64,000 bases of DNA from Frigidibacter mobilis (GCF_001620265.1 NZ_CP012661.1:3888501-3952500); one strand, 5' to 3'. Shown: positions 49,741-60,085, counted from the stretch's first letter. The notes: generated by a model not told the origin, from the sequence alone. Translations and numbers: made by a program.

Positions 49741-52226
49741 TGGTTACGCCTGCAGCTACCAGATTTTCAATCTCGGCGGCTATGGGCGTGATCAGGTCAA
49801 CATCGACATCCGGCGTCTCGATACCAACGACAAGTGCGTAGCGCGTCTTGCTCTCGACTCGTCCGAGGGCTTTGCGCTCGCGCCACCAGCCTGAAATCGG
49901 ATACACATAGAGGAGGTCTCGCGCCGCAAGCTCGACTGCACTGCCCTCCCAGATATCCATATGGACCGAACCAGCCGACACCGATTTCGGCCCAAAGAAC
50001 CAGCCGTCATTATCCTCATTCACTGGCCTTGGGTCCCCTCAACACGGTCATCCTTGTTGACTCGGCGCAAGAAATTTCTTTCCGTCTCCCTCGCACGCTT
50101 CAAGTCGAAGCGAAGGCCGAAAGACTGGTATCGTGCGGGATCGATCGCGCTTGCGAAGCTGGGGTTCGGCTCAACGAAATACGATAACGTCACCTTCAGC
50201 CTGACACGTTCATCGCCCAAACCTTCAAGGACTTCGCGCGGCCAAGGCAGACGATAGACATGGGCATCGCCAAACCGCACGGTGCCCCCATCCATCCGGA
50301 AGGGTTGGATGTGCCGCTGGGCGACCAAGGCCAGGTCATCGCGTGCCGACGCTATCGCGCGACGCAGATCTGGCGCTCCATACCCGTACTTTCTTGCAAG
50401 ACCTTTTCTCTCGGTCTTGCCTGCGGCCCCTCAAATTCCGCAAGCATATGCGGGGTCCAACGCGCACTATGCACCATCAGTGCCCTGACCGTTTCTGGCC
50501 AGAAGTCAGGCCGTTCGGCCATCATGCGCGCAGCCATCCTTCCCGCTTGGGCAGTCGCCGCGCTGGTTGCCCAGAAAGGTGAAACCGGCTCACGGCCAGC
50601 CGCCTTGGACGTCGTCAGCAGGGAAAGAGATGGCAGGCCGGACAGCGCCTCAGCCCCAGACCTGCTGAGCGCACGGTTGCCAGCTTCGAACACGACTTCC
50701 GGTTTTATGGGAGATTGGCTTGAGCGCCAGAGCGTCGTTGTCCGACTATATGGGCTACGGTCCCCCGGAGATGACCAGCCAGACCAGTCCCGGTAGCCGC
50801 GTTCGGCAATGTCGGATTTCAGCGTGATGCCGCCGACGGTAAGCACGTTCCATGCCTGCGCCGGATCCTCGCCCGGGAAGGCATCGGCATCGGAGATTTC
50901 ATCTGCTCTGGAACTATCGCCGATATTTCCGAGTGCCTGCACAAACAGTCGGCGGATGTGATCAGGACCCTCATCAACGGCATCGGCGCCGGAAGAAATC
51001 TGGTCGAGAGCTGCACTCCAGCCCGTCGGTTCCGCTCCGGAACGATTCTCGTTTGTGATTGCGGCACAGAAGACCCTTGGACGCTCGGGCGCCGAGATTT
51101 CCGGCAATGAAGCCGCCGACGTTGTGATCGCACCGTAGGAAAATGGATCATTCGGCTCAAAGCCGTCCGGAGGAAGAATTTTGACGGATTCCAAGCGGTG
51201 TGACAGGACAGGCTGTGACGCATCCGCCAAGGGCGCGGTCAGGTCCCCGTGCAGAGCAAGGCCGGCCATCCCGGAGCCATGGCCGATGTCGCTGTGATCA
51301 TCGACGCCCCAGTCAGCAACCACAGCGTAAAGATCGTCGCGGTCGAGAGCCGGCTCGATCAGGGCATGTCCTCGATTGACCCCGGTATCGAGCAGGCAAA
51401 CGGCCGGCACGGCCCGGCCCGGCCAAGTGACTCGCTCGGCGAGATCTTCGACGAAATCATTCGCCATTCCAGAAAGTTCATCGGTGAACACCGCCGGCGT
51501 GTCGGTCGCCCGCCGGATCTCGGCAATACCTCCGGTAGAAAACAGCAGCAACTCAATCGCGGCGCGGCGACCATGAACAGGGAGAACAGTCACCTCGGGG
51601 AAGCGCAATCGCGTGTCGTCCCCTCCGACGGTCAGCCCCAGGCGTCGTGCCAGTTCGTCAACCCGCTCGACTCGATCAGTGAAACACCAGAGCGCCCACC
51701 ACATTTCAGCTTGCGAATCGTCAGGCAGTGCTGCCGGGTCATCGCGCCAGAAGGTCTGGAGGCGCGCGGTTCGGATATGCTCGACCGGCTCGACGCGGGA
51801 TTTCTTGGGGATTTTGTCCCCTTCCACCTCGGCGAACGCATAATCACGAAAGACAGCGTCAAAGACATCGCGTGTATCGTCTGGCACGAAGAGCGCGATA
51901 CGGCGGATACCGTTCGCGGTAACGGTCACGGCTCCCTGTCGGGTTCCCTCGCGCTTCCGCTCGAGAGTCGTCGGCCCGGCCCCCGGCGCAAGCTCAACCT
52001 CAAGATAGATTCCGTCTGGCGGCGGCGTTCCATCGGGCAGATCGAGTGCTTCCCTCCCCCGATCCGCAGACCGAAAGGCCACGTCAAGCTCCCCAACCAC
52101 CCGGCGGCCATGCTCTTCACGAATGCGCTGAAGTGTTCTCTGGCGCGCATTGCTACCGGGGGACTTATAGTCGCGGACAACTCCCAAGCCGCTGAAATCA
52201 ATATGACGGTGTTCGTATTCAGCCAA
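49730..52226 (-). CDS. ietS: Subtilisin-like (S8) serine protease, IetS-like (frameshifted as given)
   Basis: About 832 residues after joining three frames. The S8 triad is visible: Asp in AVCLLDTGVNRGH, His in DIGHGSGMAGLA and Ser in FWATSAATAQAGRM. Breaks near 50402 and 50025 are repaired by one G each (VLARKYGYGAPDLRRA; RVEGDPRPVNEDNDGW). The gene overlaps the AAA ATPase gene by eight bases. The pair matches IetS/IetA, described as a toxin-antitoxin and plasmid-stability pair on an Agrobacterium Ti plasmid and later reported to act against phages. The protease is the presumed toxin or effector. Confidence 0.82.
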
Positions 52227-53226
52227 GGCGTTCTTTTTCCTCGGCGAACACGGTTTTCATGCTTTGTCTCTTGTTGAGCTGGCGTGTCAGATCGGCCGTT
52301 GAAACCTGCCCTCTTTCGGCGAGGATAGCTTCCTTTACCGCCTCTTCCGCAGCGTGAACGATTTCCGCCTGGCTCAATCCATCCGCCGCAGCCTCGATCG
52401 TCTTCCAAGTGAGCTTGGGATACTTCATCGGTGCCAGATGCACCTTGATGATTGCCCGCACCTCATCGGACGTCGGCATTTCGAAACGCAACACCTCATC
52501 GAAACGGCGGAGCAAAGCCCGGTCCAGAAGAGACGGGTGATTGGTGGCAGTGACAAGGATGCTGTCCGTCGCGGACGCCTCTTCCATGAACTGAAGGAAA
52601 CTGTTCAAAACGCGACGCATCTCAGCCACATCATTCGTCGCCAGACGGTTGCTGCCGACGGCATCGAACTCGTCGAACAGATAGACACCCCTGCGCCGAT
52701 GAGCTTCATCAAAGATAAGCCGCAGCTTGGCAGCCGTTTCCCCCATGAAGCGCGTGATCAGGCTTTCAAGGCGAATAACAAAGAGCGGCAACCGCAACTC
52801 GCCCGCCAGGGCCTCTGCCGTCATGGTCTTGCCCGATCCCGGAGGCCCGGCGAAGAGCAGTCGGCGGCTGGGCGTCTTGCCGTGTTCGCGCAGCCAGTCC
52901 CGACGCCGCTGCTGAAGTACTACTGTGTCAAGGTGCCCCTTGATGTCGCAGCTGAGTACGACATCCGCAAGACGGATACCAGGCTCCCTCAGGTCAAGAA
53001 GGCTGTCGAGGTCACCGCGCGGGCGCGAGAAGGAAATGGGAACAGAAGATCGGGCGCCACGCTGCGCGCGCGCGGCATCCACCGCCGACCGGATCTCTTC
53101 GGCGGTTGCCCTGTGGCCCTGGCGTGCTTCGCCGGCAGCGACCTGCAGCGCGATGGAGAAAAACTGCTCCTCGTTGCCCTCTGCCTGGCTTCTCAGCATC
53201 GCCAGTATCTGCTTCGCATTTGACAC
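52219..53226 (-). CDS. ietA: AAA+ ATPase, IetA-like
   Basis: The 335-residue ATPase has Walker A LLFAGPPGSGKTMTAEALAG, Walker B GVYLFDEFDAVGSNR, sensor 1 ILVTATNHPSLLD and an arginine-finger region RALLRRFDEVLRF. The N-terminal region (about 100 residues) is helical. With the overlapping S8 protease it forms the ietAS arrangement, in which the ATPase is taken to hold the protease in check. Frame intact. Confidence 0.88.
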   Translation of the reverse strand: MSNAKQILAMLRSQAEGNEEQFFSIALQVAAGEARQGHRATAEEIRSAVDAARAQRGARSSVPISFSRPRGDLDSLLDLREPGIRLADVVLSCDIKGHLDTVVLQQRRRDWLREHGKTPSRRLLFAGPPGSGKTMTAEALAGELRLPLFVIRLESLITRFMGETAAKLRLIFDEAHRRRGVYLFDEFDAVGSNRLATNDVAEMRRVLNSFLQFMEEASATDSILVTATNHPSLLDRALLRRFDEVLRFEMPTSDEVRAIIKVHLAPMKYPKLTWKTIEAAADGLSQAEIVHAAEEAVKEAILAERGQVSTADLTRQLNKRQSMKTVFAEEKERLG

Positions 53227-53271
53227 CGCGTTGCCCTAACCGATCTTCGTTTTCGCGGAATCCTAGTCTAA

Positions 53272-55260
53272 TCACACCGATTTGGGAAGCTTGCGATCGC
53301 TACCGGCAAGGCGCTCAACCGAAGCCTCCGCACAAGCGCCTGTCCCCAAATGATCTACTCTGCCGCTTTTCGGCCGGTCTTGTCGGATCGGATCGCGCAG
53401 CAGGCGCAGGCCGTTCAGAACGACCAGAACCGTGCCTCCCTCATGCCCCAGCACCGCAAGGGGCAGCGGCAGGTTCAGGAACAGGCCCGACAGCACCAGT
53501 ACGACCATCGCCGTCATCGCAAACCAGAGGTTTTGCCGGATCACACGGCGCGTGCGGCGGGCCAGTCTGCGCGCCGACGCCAGCCGCTCCAAATCGTCTG
53601 ACAGCAGTGCGATATCGGCGGCCTGAAGCGCCACCTCGCTGCCCGCCACCCCCATCGCGATGCCGACATCCGACCGCGCCAGCGCCGCCGCATCGTTCAC
53701 CCCGTCGCCGACAAAGGCGACCCGCCCCCTGTCCGCCAGTTCGCCGACCAGCCGGACCTTGTCTTCCGGCAGCAGGTCGGCATGGACATCCTGTGCCCCG
53801 AAGCCCAGTTCCGCACCGATGCGCAGGCCCACCGGGCTGCGGTCGCCTGTCATCATCACCAGCCGCCCGACACCATCGGCCCGCAACGCGGCAAGGGCAC
53901 AGGCAGAGGTTTGGCGCGGGCGGTCCGCCACCGTGACCGCACCAAGCACCCGATCATCGCGCCCGGCATAGATCACTGTTTCGGTCGTGTCGGCCAGTGC
54001 GACCAGTTTGGCACCGTCGATGCAGGCACACATCCGGGCCACCATGCGTGGATTGCCGGCCCAGACTTCGCCGCCAGACATATCCCTCCCACGGATTCCC
54101 TCGCTGGCCATGGTCACCACGCCTGATATTGGTGCAGGGTCGATATTCATCGCGCTGGCATGGCGGCGGACCGCTTCGGCAATGGGATGTTCCGACTGGA
54201 CTTCCAGCCCGGCGATTAGCGCAAGGAACTCTGTCCGGGGTATTGACGACACCACGCCTGTTACTTCAGCACGGCCCGTGGTCAGGGTTCCGGTCTTGTC
54301 GAAGGCGAAGGTATCAACCTCGGCCAGGGTTTCCAGCGCGCTGCCGCCCTTGAACAACACCCCGCCCCGCGCCGAGGTGGCAAGCGCCGAAAGGATCGCC
54401 GCCGGGACCGAAATTACCACGGCGCAGGGGCTGGCTGCGACCAGCAGCGTCGCCGCGCGATAAAGCGCATCCTGCACGCTCCAGCCGAGCAACAGGAAAA
54501 CTCCAAAAACAACGGTAGCGCCCAGAAGCACGAAGACCGTATATCGCTGACCAAACCAGTCGCTGAACCGTTCGGACGGGGCGCGAGCGGCCTGCGCTTC
54601 GGTCACAAGCTCGATCATTCGCGCTACGGTGCTTTCGGCAACCGGTCGCGCAACCGTGACCCGCAGCACCGCGTTCAGGTTCACCGTCGCCTCGAAGACC
54701 TTGCCGCCCGGCCCCTTGTGGACCGGCATCGATTCGCCCGTGATCGTCGCCTCGTCCAGCGATCCGTCACCATCGAGGATGGTCCCATCTGCCGGCACCC
54801 GCGCACCGGGACGCAGCACGACAACATCGCCCGCGTGCAGATCGGCCGATCGCACTTCGCTGACCGTACCGTCCGGTGCCTCGCGCAGCGCGATGTCGGG
54901 CCGCAATGCCATCAGCGCCTCGACCGCGCGGCGTGCTCGCGCCATCGCCCTACGCTCAAGCGTGGTCGAAATGCTGAACAGGACCAGCAGCACCGCACCC
55001 TCCAGCGCCGCCCCGACTGCCGCCGCAGCAAGGGCGGCGACGATCATCAGCAGGTCGATGTCCAGCATATGATCCTGCCACAGCGCTTTCAGCGCCCGCC
55101 AGCTCGCTGGCAAGCCTCCGGCAAGGAAGACGACAACCAGCCCGAACGTGCCCCAAGGGCCGGGCTGGACGTATTCAGCATGGACGGCAAGAAGAATACC
55201 GGCGATGGCCGTGCCGGTCAGGACCGCCATCGCGCGGTCTGACGAAAGGTCGAGTGTCAA
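53272..55260 (-). CDS. P1B-type heavy-metal ATPase (P1B-4-like, SPC motif)
   Basis: A 662-residue metal exporter of the inner membrane. It lacks an N-terminal HMA domain and has SPC in LLVAASPCAVVISVPAAIL, the phosphorylation site AFDKTGTLTTG, the actuator ATITGESMPVHKG and the hinge AFVGDGVNDAAALARSD. SPC without HMA points to subgroup P1B-4 (Co, Fe, Zn or Ni export); the metal is not fixed by sequence alone. It lies divergent from the two-component genes, with a CTTAA-type box between. Confidence 0.9.
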   Translation of the reverse strand: MTLDLSSDRAMAVLTGTAIAGILLAVHAEYVQPGPWGTFGLVVVFLAGGLPASWRALKALWQDHMLDIDLLMIVAALAAAAVGAALEGAVLLVLFSISTTLERRAMARARRAVEALMALRPDIALREAPDGTVSEVRSADLHAGDVVVLRPGARVPADGTILDGDGSLDEATITGESMPVHKGPGGKVFEATVNLNAVLRVTVARPVAESTVARMIELVTEAQAARAPSERFSDWFGQRYTVFVLLGATVVFGVFLLLGWSVQDALYRAATLLVAASPCAVVISVPAAILSALATSARGGVLFKGGSALETLAEVDTFAFDKTGTLTTGRAEVTGVVSSIPRTEFLALIAGLEVQSEHPIAEAVRRHASAMNIDPAPISGVVTMASEGIRGRDMSGGEVWAGNPRMVARMCACIDGAKLVALADTTETVIYAGRDDRVLGAVTVADRPRQTSACALAALRADGVGRLVMMTGDRSPVGLRIGAELGFGAQDVHADLLPEDKVRLVGELADRGRVAFVGDGVNDAAALARSDVGIAMGVAGSEVALQAADIALLSDDLERLASARRLARRTRRVIRQNLWFAMTAMVVLVLSGLFLNLPLPLAVLGHEGGTVLVVLNGLRLLRDPIRQDRPKSGRVDHLGTGACAEASVERLAGSDRKLPKSV

Positions 55261-55437
55261 TTTTTCTGTCCTGGCTGTGCCGGAAACTGGCAGTGGCTGG
55301 GGAAATGATCAGATGTTTATTCTGACAGCATCATCCGGAACAGAAAAGCCCGCCTGCTGCGTTCTACCGATCCAAACCGTCGGGTATCGCACGGCTACCT
55401 CCGTCGTGATCGGTTCTGTCGGAGAAGGTATCTTGGG

Positions 55438-55453
55438 ATTAAGACAGGCTTAA
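55438..55453 (+). promoter_or_regulatory. CTTAA-type direct-repeat box, site 1
   Basis: ATTAA-GACAGG-CTTAA, half sites 11 bp apart, 48 bp before the response regulator start. Similar boxes are at 60086 and 60725. The layout is that of QseB/PmrA-family binding sites, which suggests autoregulation. Confidence 0.55.
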
Positions 55454-55501
55454 GGATCGGATGCAACCGCTGAGCTGAGAGAACAGAGCGAGGAGCGCAA
55501 A

Positions 55502-56182
55502 GTGAGGCTCTTGATCGTCGAGGATGACGACATGTTGCGCGACGGCCTGACCGTCGGACTGCGGCTTGCGGGCTTTTCGCCGGATGCCGTTTCGTCGGTG
55601 GCCGATGCGCGGGCGGCGCTTGCCTCGGGTTCTTTCGAGGCGATGGTGCTGGATCTGATGCTGCCGGACGGCTCCGGGCTCGACCTGCTGCAGGAGATGC
55701 GGGCAGCGGGGAGCAGCCTTCCGGTGCTGGTGCTGACGGCCCGCGACCAGGCCTGCGACCGGGTGGCGGGGCTTGATGGCGGCGCCGATGACTACCTTGG
55801 CAAACCGTTTGAGCTGGACGAACTGGCGGCGCGGCTGCGCGCCATTCTGCGCCGCCGTCAGGGGCGGGCGGAAAATCTGGTGCGCTGGAACGGTCTTGTG
55901 CTCGATCCCGCGCGGATGCTCGGGCAGATGGCGGGGCGAGAGATCGACTTCTCGAACCGCGAATTCACCATCCTTCAGGCCCTGATGGAACGTCCCGGCG
56001 CGATCCTCGCCAAATCCATGCTGGAGGACCGGCTTTACGGCTGGCAGGAAGAGGTCGAGAGCAATACCGTCGAGGTCCACATCCACAAGCTGCGCGCAAA
56101 GCTCGGCGCGGGGTATATCGAGACATTGCGCGGCGCGGGGTATCGACTGGCCGCCCCACCGCGGGAGGAGAGTGCGGGATGA
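55502..56182 (+). CDS. OmpR/PhoB-family response regulator (QseB/PmrA-like)
   Basis: The 226-residue regulator starts with GTG (MRLLIVEDDDMLRDGLTVG). The phospho-acceptor Asp is in MVLDLMLPDGSGLDLL, the conserved Lys in LGKPFELDELAARLRA, and the winged helix ends VHIHKLRAKLGAGYIETLRG. The gene overlaps the sensor kinase by four bases. CTTAA-type boxes before it, before the L,D-transpeptidase gene and before the cytochrome operon are its likely targets. Confidence 0.93.
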   Translation: MRLLIVEDDDMLRDGLTVGLRLAGFSPDAVSSVADARAALASGSFEAMVLDLMLPDGSGLDLLQEMRAAGSSLPVLVLTARDQACDRVAGLDGGADDYLGKPFELDELAARLRAILRRRQGRAENLVRWNGLVLDPARMLGQMAGREIDFSNREFTILQALMERPGAILAKSMLEDRLYGWQEEVESNTVEVHIHKLRAKLGAGYIETLRGAGYRLAAPPREESAG

Positions 56183-57541
56183 ACTCGATCCGCGCGCGAC
56201 TGTTCGTGATCCTGCTGGCAGCGACGGGGGCGGTCTGGCTGTCCGCCGTGATCTGGATCCAGTATTCCACCCGCACCGAGGTCAGCCATGTGCTGGACCG
56301 CCGCTTGCAGGAATCGGCGCAGATGGTCGCCTCACTGATCGGGCGCAACGGCGGCATCGTCGCGCCCGATGCGGCCGCGCTGGTCGATGCCGCCCCGGCG
56401 CTGCCCGATACCGGCGGGCATGATTTCGCACGCCAGCTGATCTGTCAGGTCTGGGGGTTCGACGGCCAGTTGAAGAGCGAATCCGACGGGGCGCCTGCGA
56501 CCAGGCTGGCCGATGGTGCGGCGGGTTTTTCCGAGCGCGAGGTCGAGGGCGAGGTCTGGCGCGTCTACAGCCATGTCGATGAGGATCTTGGTATCCGCGT
56601 CATGGTGGGCGATGCGCGATCCGTGCGCGACCGGCTGGTGGGGGATGTGGTCCTCGGCCTGCTAGCCCCCGCCATCCTGATCCTGCCGCTGCTGGCCGGG
56701 CTGATCTGGCTGGCGGTGCGGCGCGGCTTGCAACCGCTTGACCGTCTGGCCCGAGCACTGGCCGGGCGATCGGCGACCGATCTGTCTCCGCTGGACGACC
56801 AGGGAACGGCGACCGAGTTGAAGCCGATGATCGGCGCGCTGAACGGGCTTTTCCGCCGCGTCGATGCGGCGCGGGAACGCGAACGCAGCTTTACCGCCTT
56901 TGCCGCGCATGAGCTGAAGACACCGCTTGCCGGGCTGAAGACCCAGGCCCAGATCGCGCAGATCGCCCCGGACGAGGCCACGCGGGCGCGGGCTTTGGCA
57001 CAGATCACCGGCGGCGTGGACCGCACCGACCGTATGGTGCGCCAGTTGCTGGACATGACGGCGGCGGAAAACCCCGTCGGGGCCAGCGACCTGCCCAAGC
57101 AGGATGGCGCCCGCATCTTGGCTGAGGTCGCCGAGGGGCTGTCGGGGCTTGCAGCCGCGCGCGGGTAGTGCTGGTGCTGGGGAAAGCGCCCTGCCCTGGC
57201 GCACCACGCAGGCCGCGCTGTTGGCCCCGGCGCTCCGCAATCTGATGGAAAACGCGATCCTCGCCTCGCCACCCGGCGGGCGGGTCGAGGCCCGGCTCGA
57301 CCAGCAGGGTGATCGGGTGCGATTTTCGGTTCTGGATCGCGGCCCCGGCATTGGCGAGGCAGATCGCCCGCGCGCGACCGAGCGATTCTGGCGCGGCCCC
57401 ACCAGCCCCTCGGGGCAGGGCAGCGGCCTTGGCCTTGCCATCGTAACCGCTGCTACGGCGCGGATGGGAGGCGAGTTGCGGCTGTCGCCACGGGATGGCG
57501 GTGGCGAGCAGGCTGAAATCCTGCTGCCCGCCACCGCCTGA
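56179..57541 (+). CDS. Sensor histidine kinase (QseC/PmrB-like; frameshifted as given)
   Basis: The kinase has two membrane segments (FVILLAATGAVWLSAVIWI; VVLGLLAPAILILPLLAGLI) around a periplasmic domain, the H-box FAAHELKTPLAGLKTQ, N-box LRNLMENAI, G1 VLDRGPGIGEAD and G2 GQGSGLGLAIV. The frame breaks near 57165; two one-base G additions (57160-57182) give AARGVVLVLGESALPWRTT. It phosphorylates the regulator encoded before it. The signal is unknown, perhaps metal or redox given the neighbours. Confidence 0.9.
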
Positions 57542-57617
57542 CCCGGCAAGACGCAAGGGAACGCGAAACGCCCGCCCGGGTATCTCTCTGGCACCCCCGG
57601 GCCAATGGGGGCTGCCC

Positions 57618-58520
57618 TCAGTAGCGGGCGTCCTTCGGCTTGTTGCCGTTGGGCCAGTCATTCGCCTTGGGCGCGAAATCGGGACGCGGCATATGGGTGA
57701 AATACTCAGATACATCGACCGCCTCCTGATCGGTCAACACGCCGCCCTGGCCCAGTTGCCCGGTCAGGTGCATCGCGGGCGGCATTGCCCATTTCACGAA
57801 TTGCGCCGCCTTGTAGGTCCGCGCCATGCCCGCACCGATGTTGAAGCTGTCGTCCCCCCACAGGGGCGGAAAGATTACATCGCCGAACTGGTCGAAGGTT
57901 CCCTCTCCATTGCCGCCGTGGCAGGCGGCGCACTTCGCGGCATAGACCGCTTGCCCGCGCACGGGATCGGGGATCAGGCTTTCGTCGATCACACCGGCAT
58001 TGACCACATCGACGCGCTGATCCTTTGGCACATCTTGACGCAGCCATTCCATATAGGCGATCATCGCCTTCATCTCGGGCCCGTCACGATCCAGCGGCTT
58101 GCCGTTCATCGACCGTTGGAAACAGCCGTTGATCCGCCCTTCCAGATCGACCTCCCGCGCCGCGCGCGGCATGACGCGGGGATAGAAGTTCACGGTGTTG
58201 ATATAGCCGTTGGCCGCGTCGATCTTACCGTCAAGCATATGGCAGGAATTGCAGTTCATCTGCGCGCCCACATTATCGGGCAAGAGCCGTTTCGTATCGG
58301 CCAGCAGCCGCTTGCCATAAAGGATCTGATCGACATTCGGCTCGGCCAGGATGTCGCTGTCGGGCGGGATGACATAGCGGCCGACCTCGGACTTGTACGC
58401 ATCCAGAATGGCGATACCCGCCGGGGCGGCTGCATCAAGTGCAGGCCGCGTCGCAACCCACGCCACTGCCGCACCAAGCGCCACGACCGCAGCGCCCGTC
58501 AAGAGAAACGTCTTTTTCAT
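57618..58520 (-). CDS. Diheme c-type cytochrome, TsdA-like
   Basis: About 300 residues with an N-terminal signal or anchor (FLLTGAAVVALGAAVAWVA) and two heme sites, CNSCH and CAACH. GRINGCFQRSMNGKPL between them carries the Cys found in thiosulfate dehydrogenase TsdA (His/Cys heme ligation). A periplasmic electron-transfer or thiosulfate/tetrathionate role is likely. The start at 58520 overlaps the triheme cytochrome stop by four bases. Its paralogue is at 62925. Confidence 0.85.
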   Translation of the reverse strand: MKKTFLLTGAAVVALGAAVAWVATRPALDAAAPAGIAILDAYKSEVGRYVIPPDSDILAEPNVDQILYGKRLLADTKRLLPDNVGAQMNCNSCHMLDGKIDAANGYINTVNFYPRVMPRAAREVDLEGRINGCFQRSMNGKPLDRDGPEMKAMIAYMEWLRQDVPKDQRVDVVNAGVIDESLIPDPVRGQAVYAAKCAACHGGNGEGTFDQFGDVIFPPLWGDDSFNIGAGMARTYKAAQFVKWAMPPAMHLTGQLGQGGVLTDQEAVDVSEYFTHMPRPDFAPKANDWPNGNKPKDARY

Positions 58521-59857
58521 CGCCCTGCCTCCGGTGCGTAGTGGATGGGTTTGTTTGCGATTTCGTGTCGCATCCGGGCGATGTCGGCCTCGGTCACAGG
58601 ACTGGCGTGATTGCCCCAAGAGTTGCGGATATAGGTCATTAGCTCTGCCAGATCGGCATTGGTCAGATGCGCAAAACCCGGCATGACAAAGGCCATCGGA
58701 TGGGCGGGCGTTTCCGGCATCCGCCCGCCTGCAAGCGTGATCTGGATCAGCGAGGACGGGTCATCGGCGAAGACCATCGAATTCCCTTTGAGCGCCGGAT
58801 AGACCTGCGGCGCGCCCATCCCGTCAAGCCGGTGGCAGGCGGTGCAATGTTCGACATAAGTCAGCGCGCCGGGAGCCGTGAAATCGCCCGCCCGCAGCGT
58901 CGCGGTCGTCAGGTCTTCGTTCGGCCGCCATTCCTCGCGCCCCTCGCGCGGCGTCAGCGATTTCAGATAGCGCGCGATGGCGGTCAGATCAGCATCGGTC
59001 AGATGTTGCAGCGAATGCTCGACCACATCCGACATCGACCCGAAAGCCGCCGTCCTGTCATTGCGCCCGGTTTTCAGAAAGGTGACCAGCTCCGCCTCGG
59101 ACCAGGTGGCAAGTCCGGTATCCTCGTTGCGCAGGTTCTTGGCATACCAGCCTTCCAGCACCGAGCCCGACAGGAACAGCCCCGCCGCATCCTCCGAAAG
59201 CGCCTTTTCCTCATAGGCCAGGCCCCGCGGTGTATGGCAGGCACCACAATGCGCCAGACCCTCGACCAGATAGGCGCCGCGTGTGATCACCTCATCCGCG
59301 CCCTCGGGCGGGGTGAAGTCGCGGGGCGAGGAGAACAGCATGTTCCACCAAGCCAGCGGCCAGCGCATACTGGCGGGCCAAGGGATGGTGGTCGGCTGGT
59401 TTTCCTTGGAAACCGGCGTGACCGAGGACATGAAATACGCGAAAAGCGCCTGCATATCGGCATCGCTGACCACGCGGTAGGACGCATAGGGCATCGCCGG
59501 GTAAAGATGCGCCCCGTCGGGCCGAACCCCCTGCCGCACGGCGCGCTCGAAATCGCCGTAGCCATAGCTGCCGATCCCCGTTTCCGGGTCGGGGGTGATG
59601 TTGGTGGCGTAGATCGTGCCCATCGGCGTCTGCAGCCCCAGACCACCGGCAAAGGGCGCGCCACCCGGCACGGTATGGCAGGCCACGCAATCGCCAGCCC
59701 GCGCAACGTATTCCCCCCGCGCAATCAGCGCGGGATCCGTGATGTCGATTACGGCGGCCCGCTTCGGCGCTAACCACCATTGGGTCGAGATGGCTGTGCC
59801 CCAGCCGATGGCAAGCGCCGAAGCGCAGGCCAGCAAGGCATATTTGGCGAATCTCAT
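58517..59857 (-). CDS. Triheme c-type cytochrome (dehydrogenase cytochrome subunit type)
   Basis: The 446-residue protein has a signal segment (YALLACASALAIGWGTAI) and three heme motifs, CVACHTVPGG, CGACHTPRG and CTACHRLDG, in the layout of the cytochrome subunits of membrane alcohol/gluconate dehydrogenases. It ends MTYIRNSWGNHASPVTE as in that family. No dehydrogenase subunit is next to it; instead it is coupled to the TsdA-like cytochrome and probably passes its electrons on. An FNR-type box and a CTTAA-type box precede it. Confidence 0.9.
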   Translation of the reverse strand: MRFAKYALLACASALAIGWGTAISTQWWLAPKRAAVIDITDPALIARGEYVARAGDCVACHTVPGGAPFAGGLGLQTPMGTIYATNITPDPETGIGSYGYGDFERAVRQGVRPDGAHLYPAMPYASYRVVSDADMQALFAYFMSSVTPVSKENQPTTIPWPASMRWPLAWWNMLFSSPRDFTPPEGADEVITRGAYLVEGLAHCGACHTPRGLAYEEKALSEDAAGLFLSGSVLEGWYAKNLRNEDTGLATWSEAELVTFLKTGRNDRTAAFGSMSDVVEHSLQHLTDADLTAIARYLKSLTPREGREEWRPNEDLTTATLRAGDFTAPGALTYVEHCTACHRLDGMGAPQVYPALKGNSMVFADDPSSLIQITLAGGRMPETPAHPMAFVMPGFAHLTNADLAELMTYIRNSWGNHASPVTEADIARMRHEIANKPIHYAPEAGR

Positions 59858-59912
59858 GTCATCCTCGTCTCTCTGGACAGTGCAAGAGTCGCAGAAACCG
59901 ACGGGGATGATG

Positions 59913-59926
59913 TTGATTCAGGTCAA
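59913..59926. promoter_or_regulatory. FNR/FnrL-type box
   Basis: TTGAT-TCAG-GTCAA differs from the TTGAT-N4-ATCAA consensus at one base and lies 56 bp before the triheme cytochrome start. Oxygen control of the cytochrome operon is therefore likely. Confidence 0.6.
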
Positions 59927-60085
59927 TGTTTTCACATTTTATTATTTTATATCAATTACTTAAATGAAGTCCGCCAGCGGAGCGCCAAAGGCGCCCGCTG
60001 CAAAACCATAGGGTTCACTCATAAAACCAAAGCCGCGGGCAAAACCGCAAAAGGCCCGTCGGGTGGCTTCCCATAGACCGCGAAC

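Noticed and set aside
57541-57617. Bidirectional terminator between the kinase and the cytochrome gene (CCCCC/GGGGG stem)
   Set aside because: The stem is only about five pairs and lacks a T-run.
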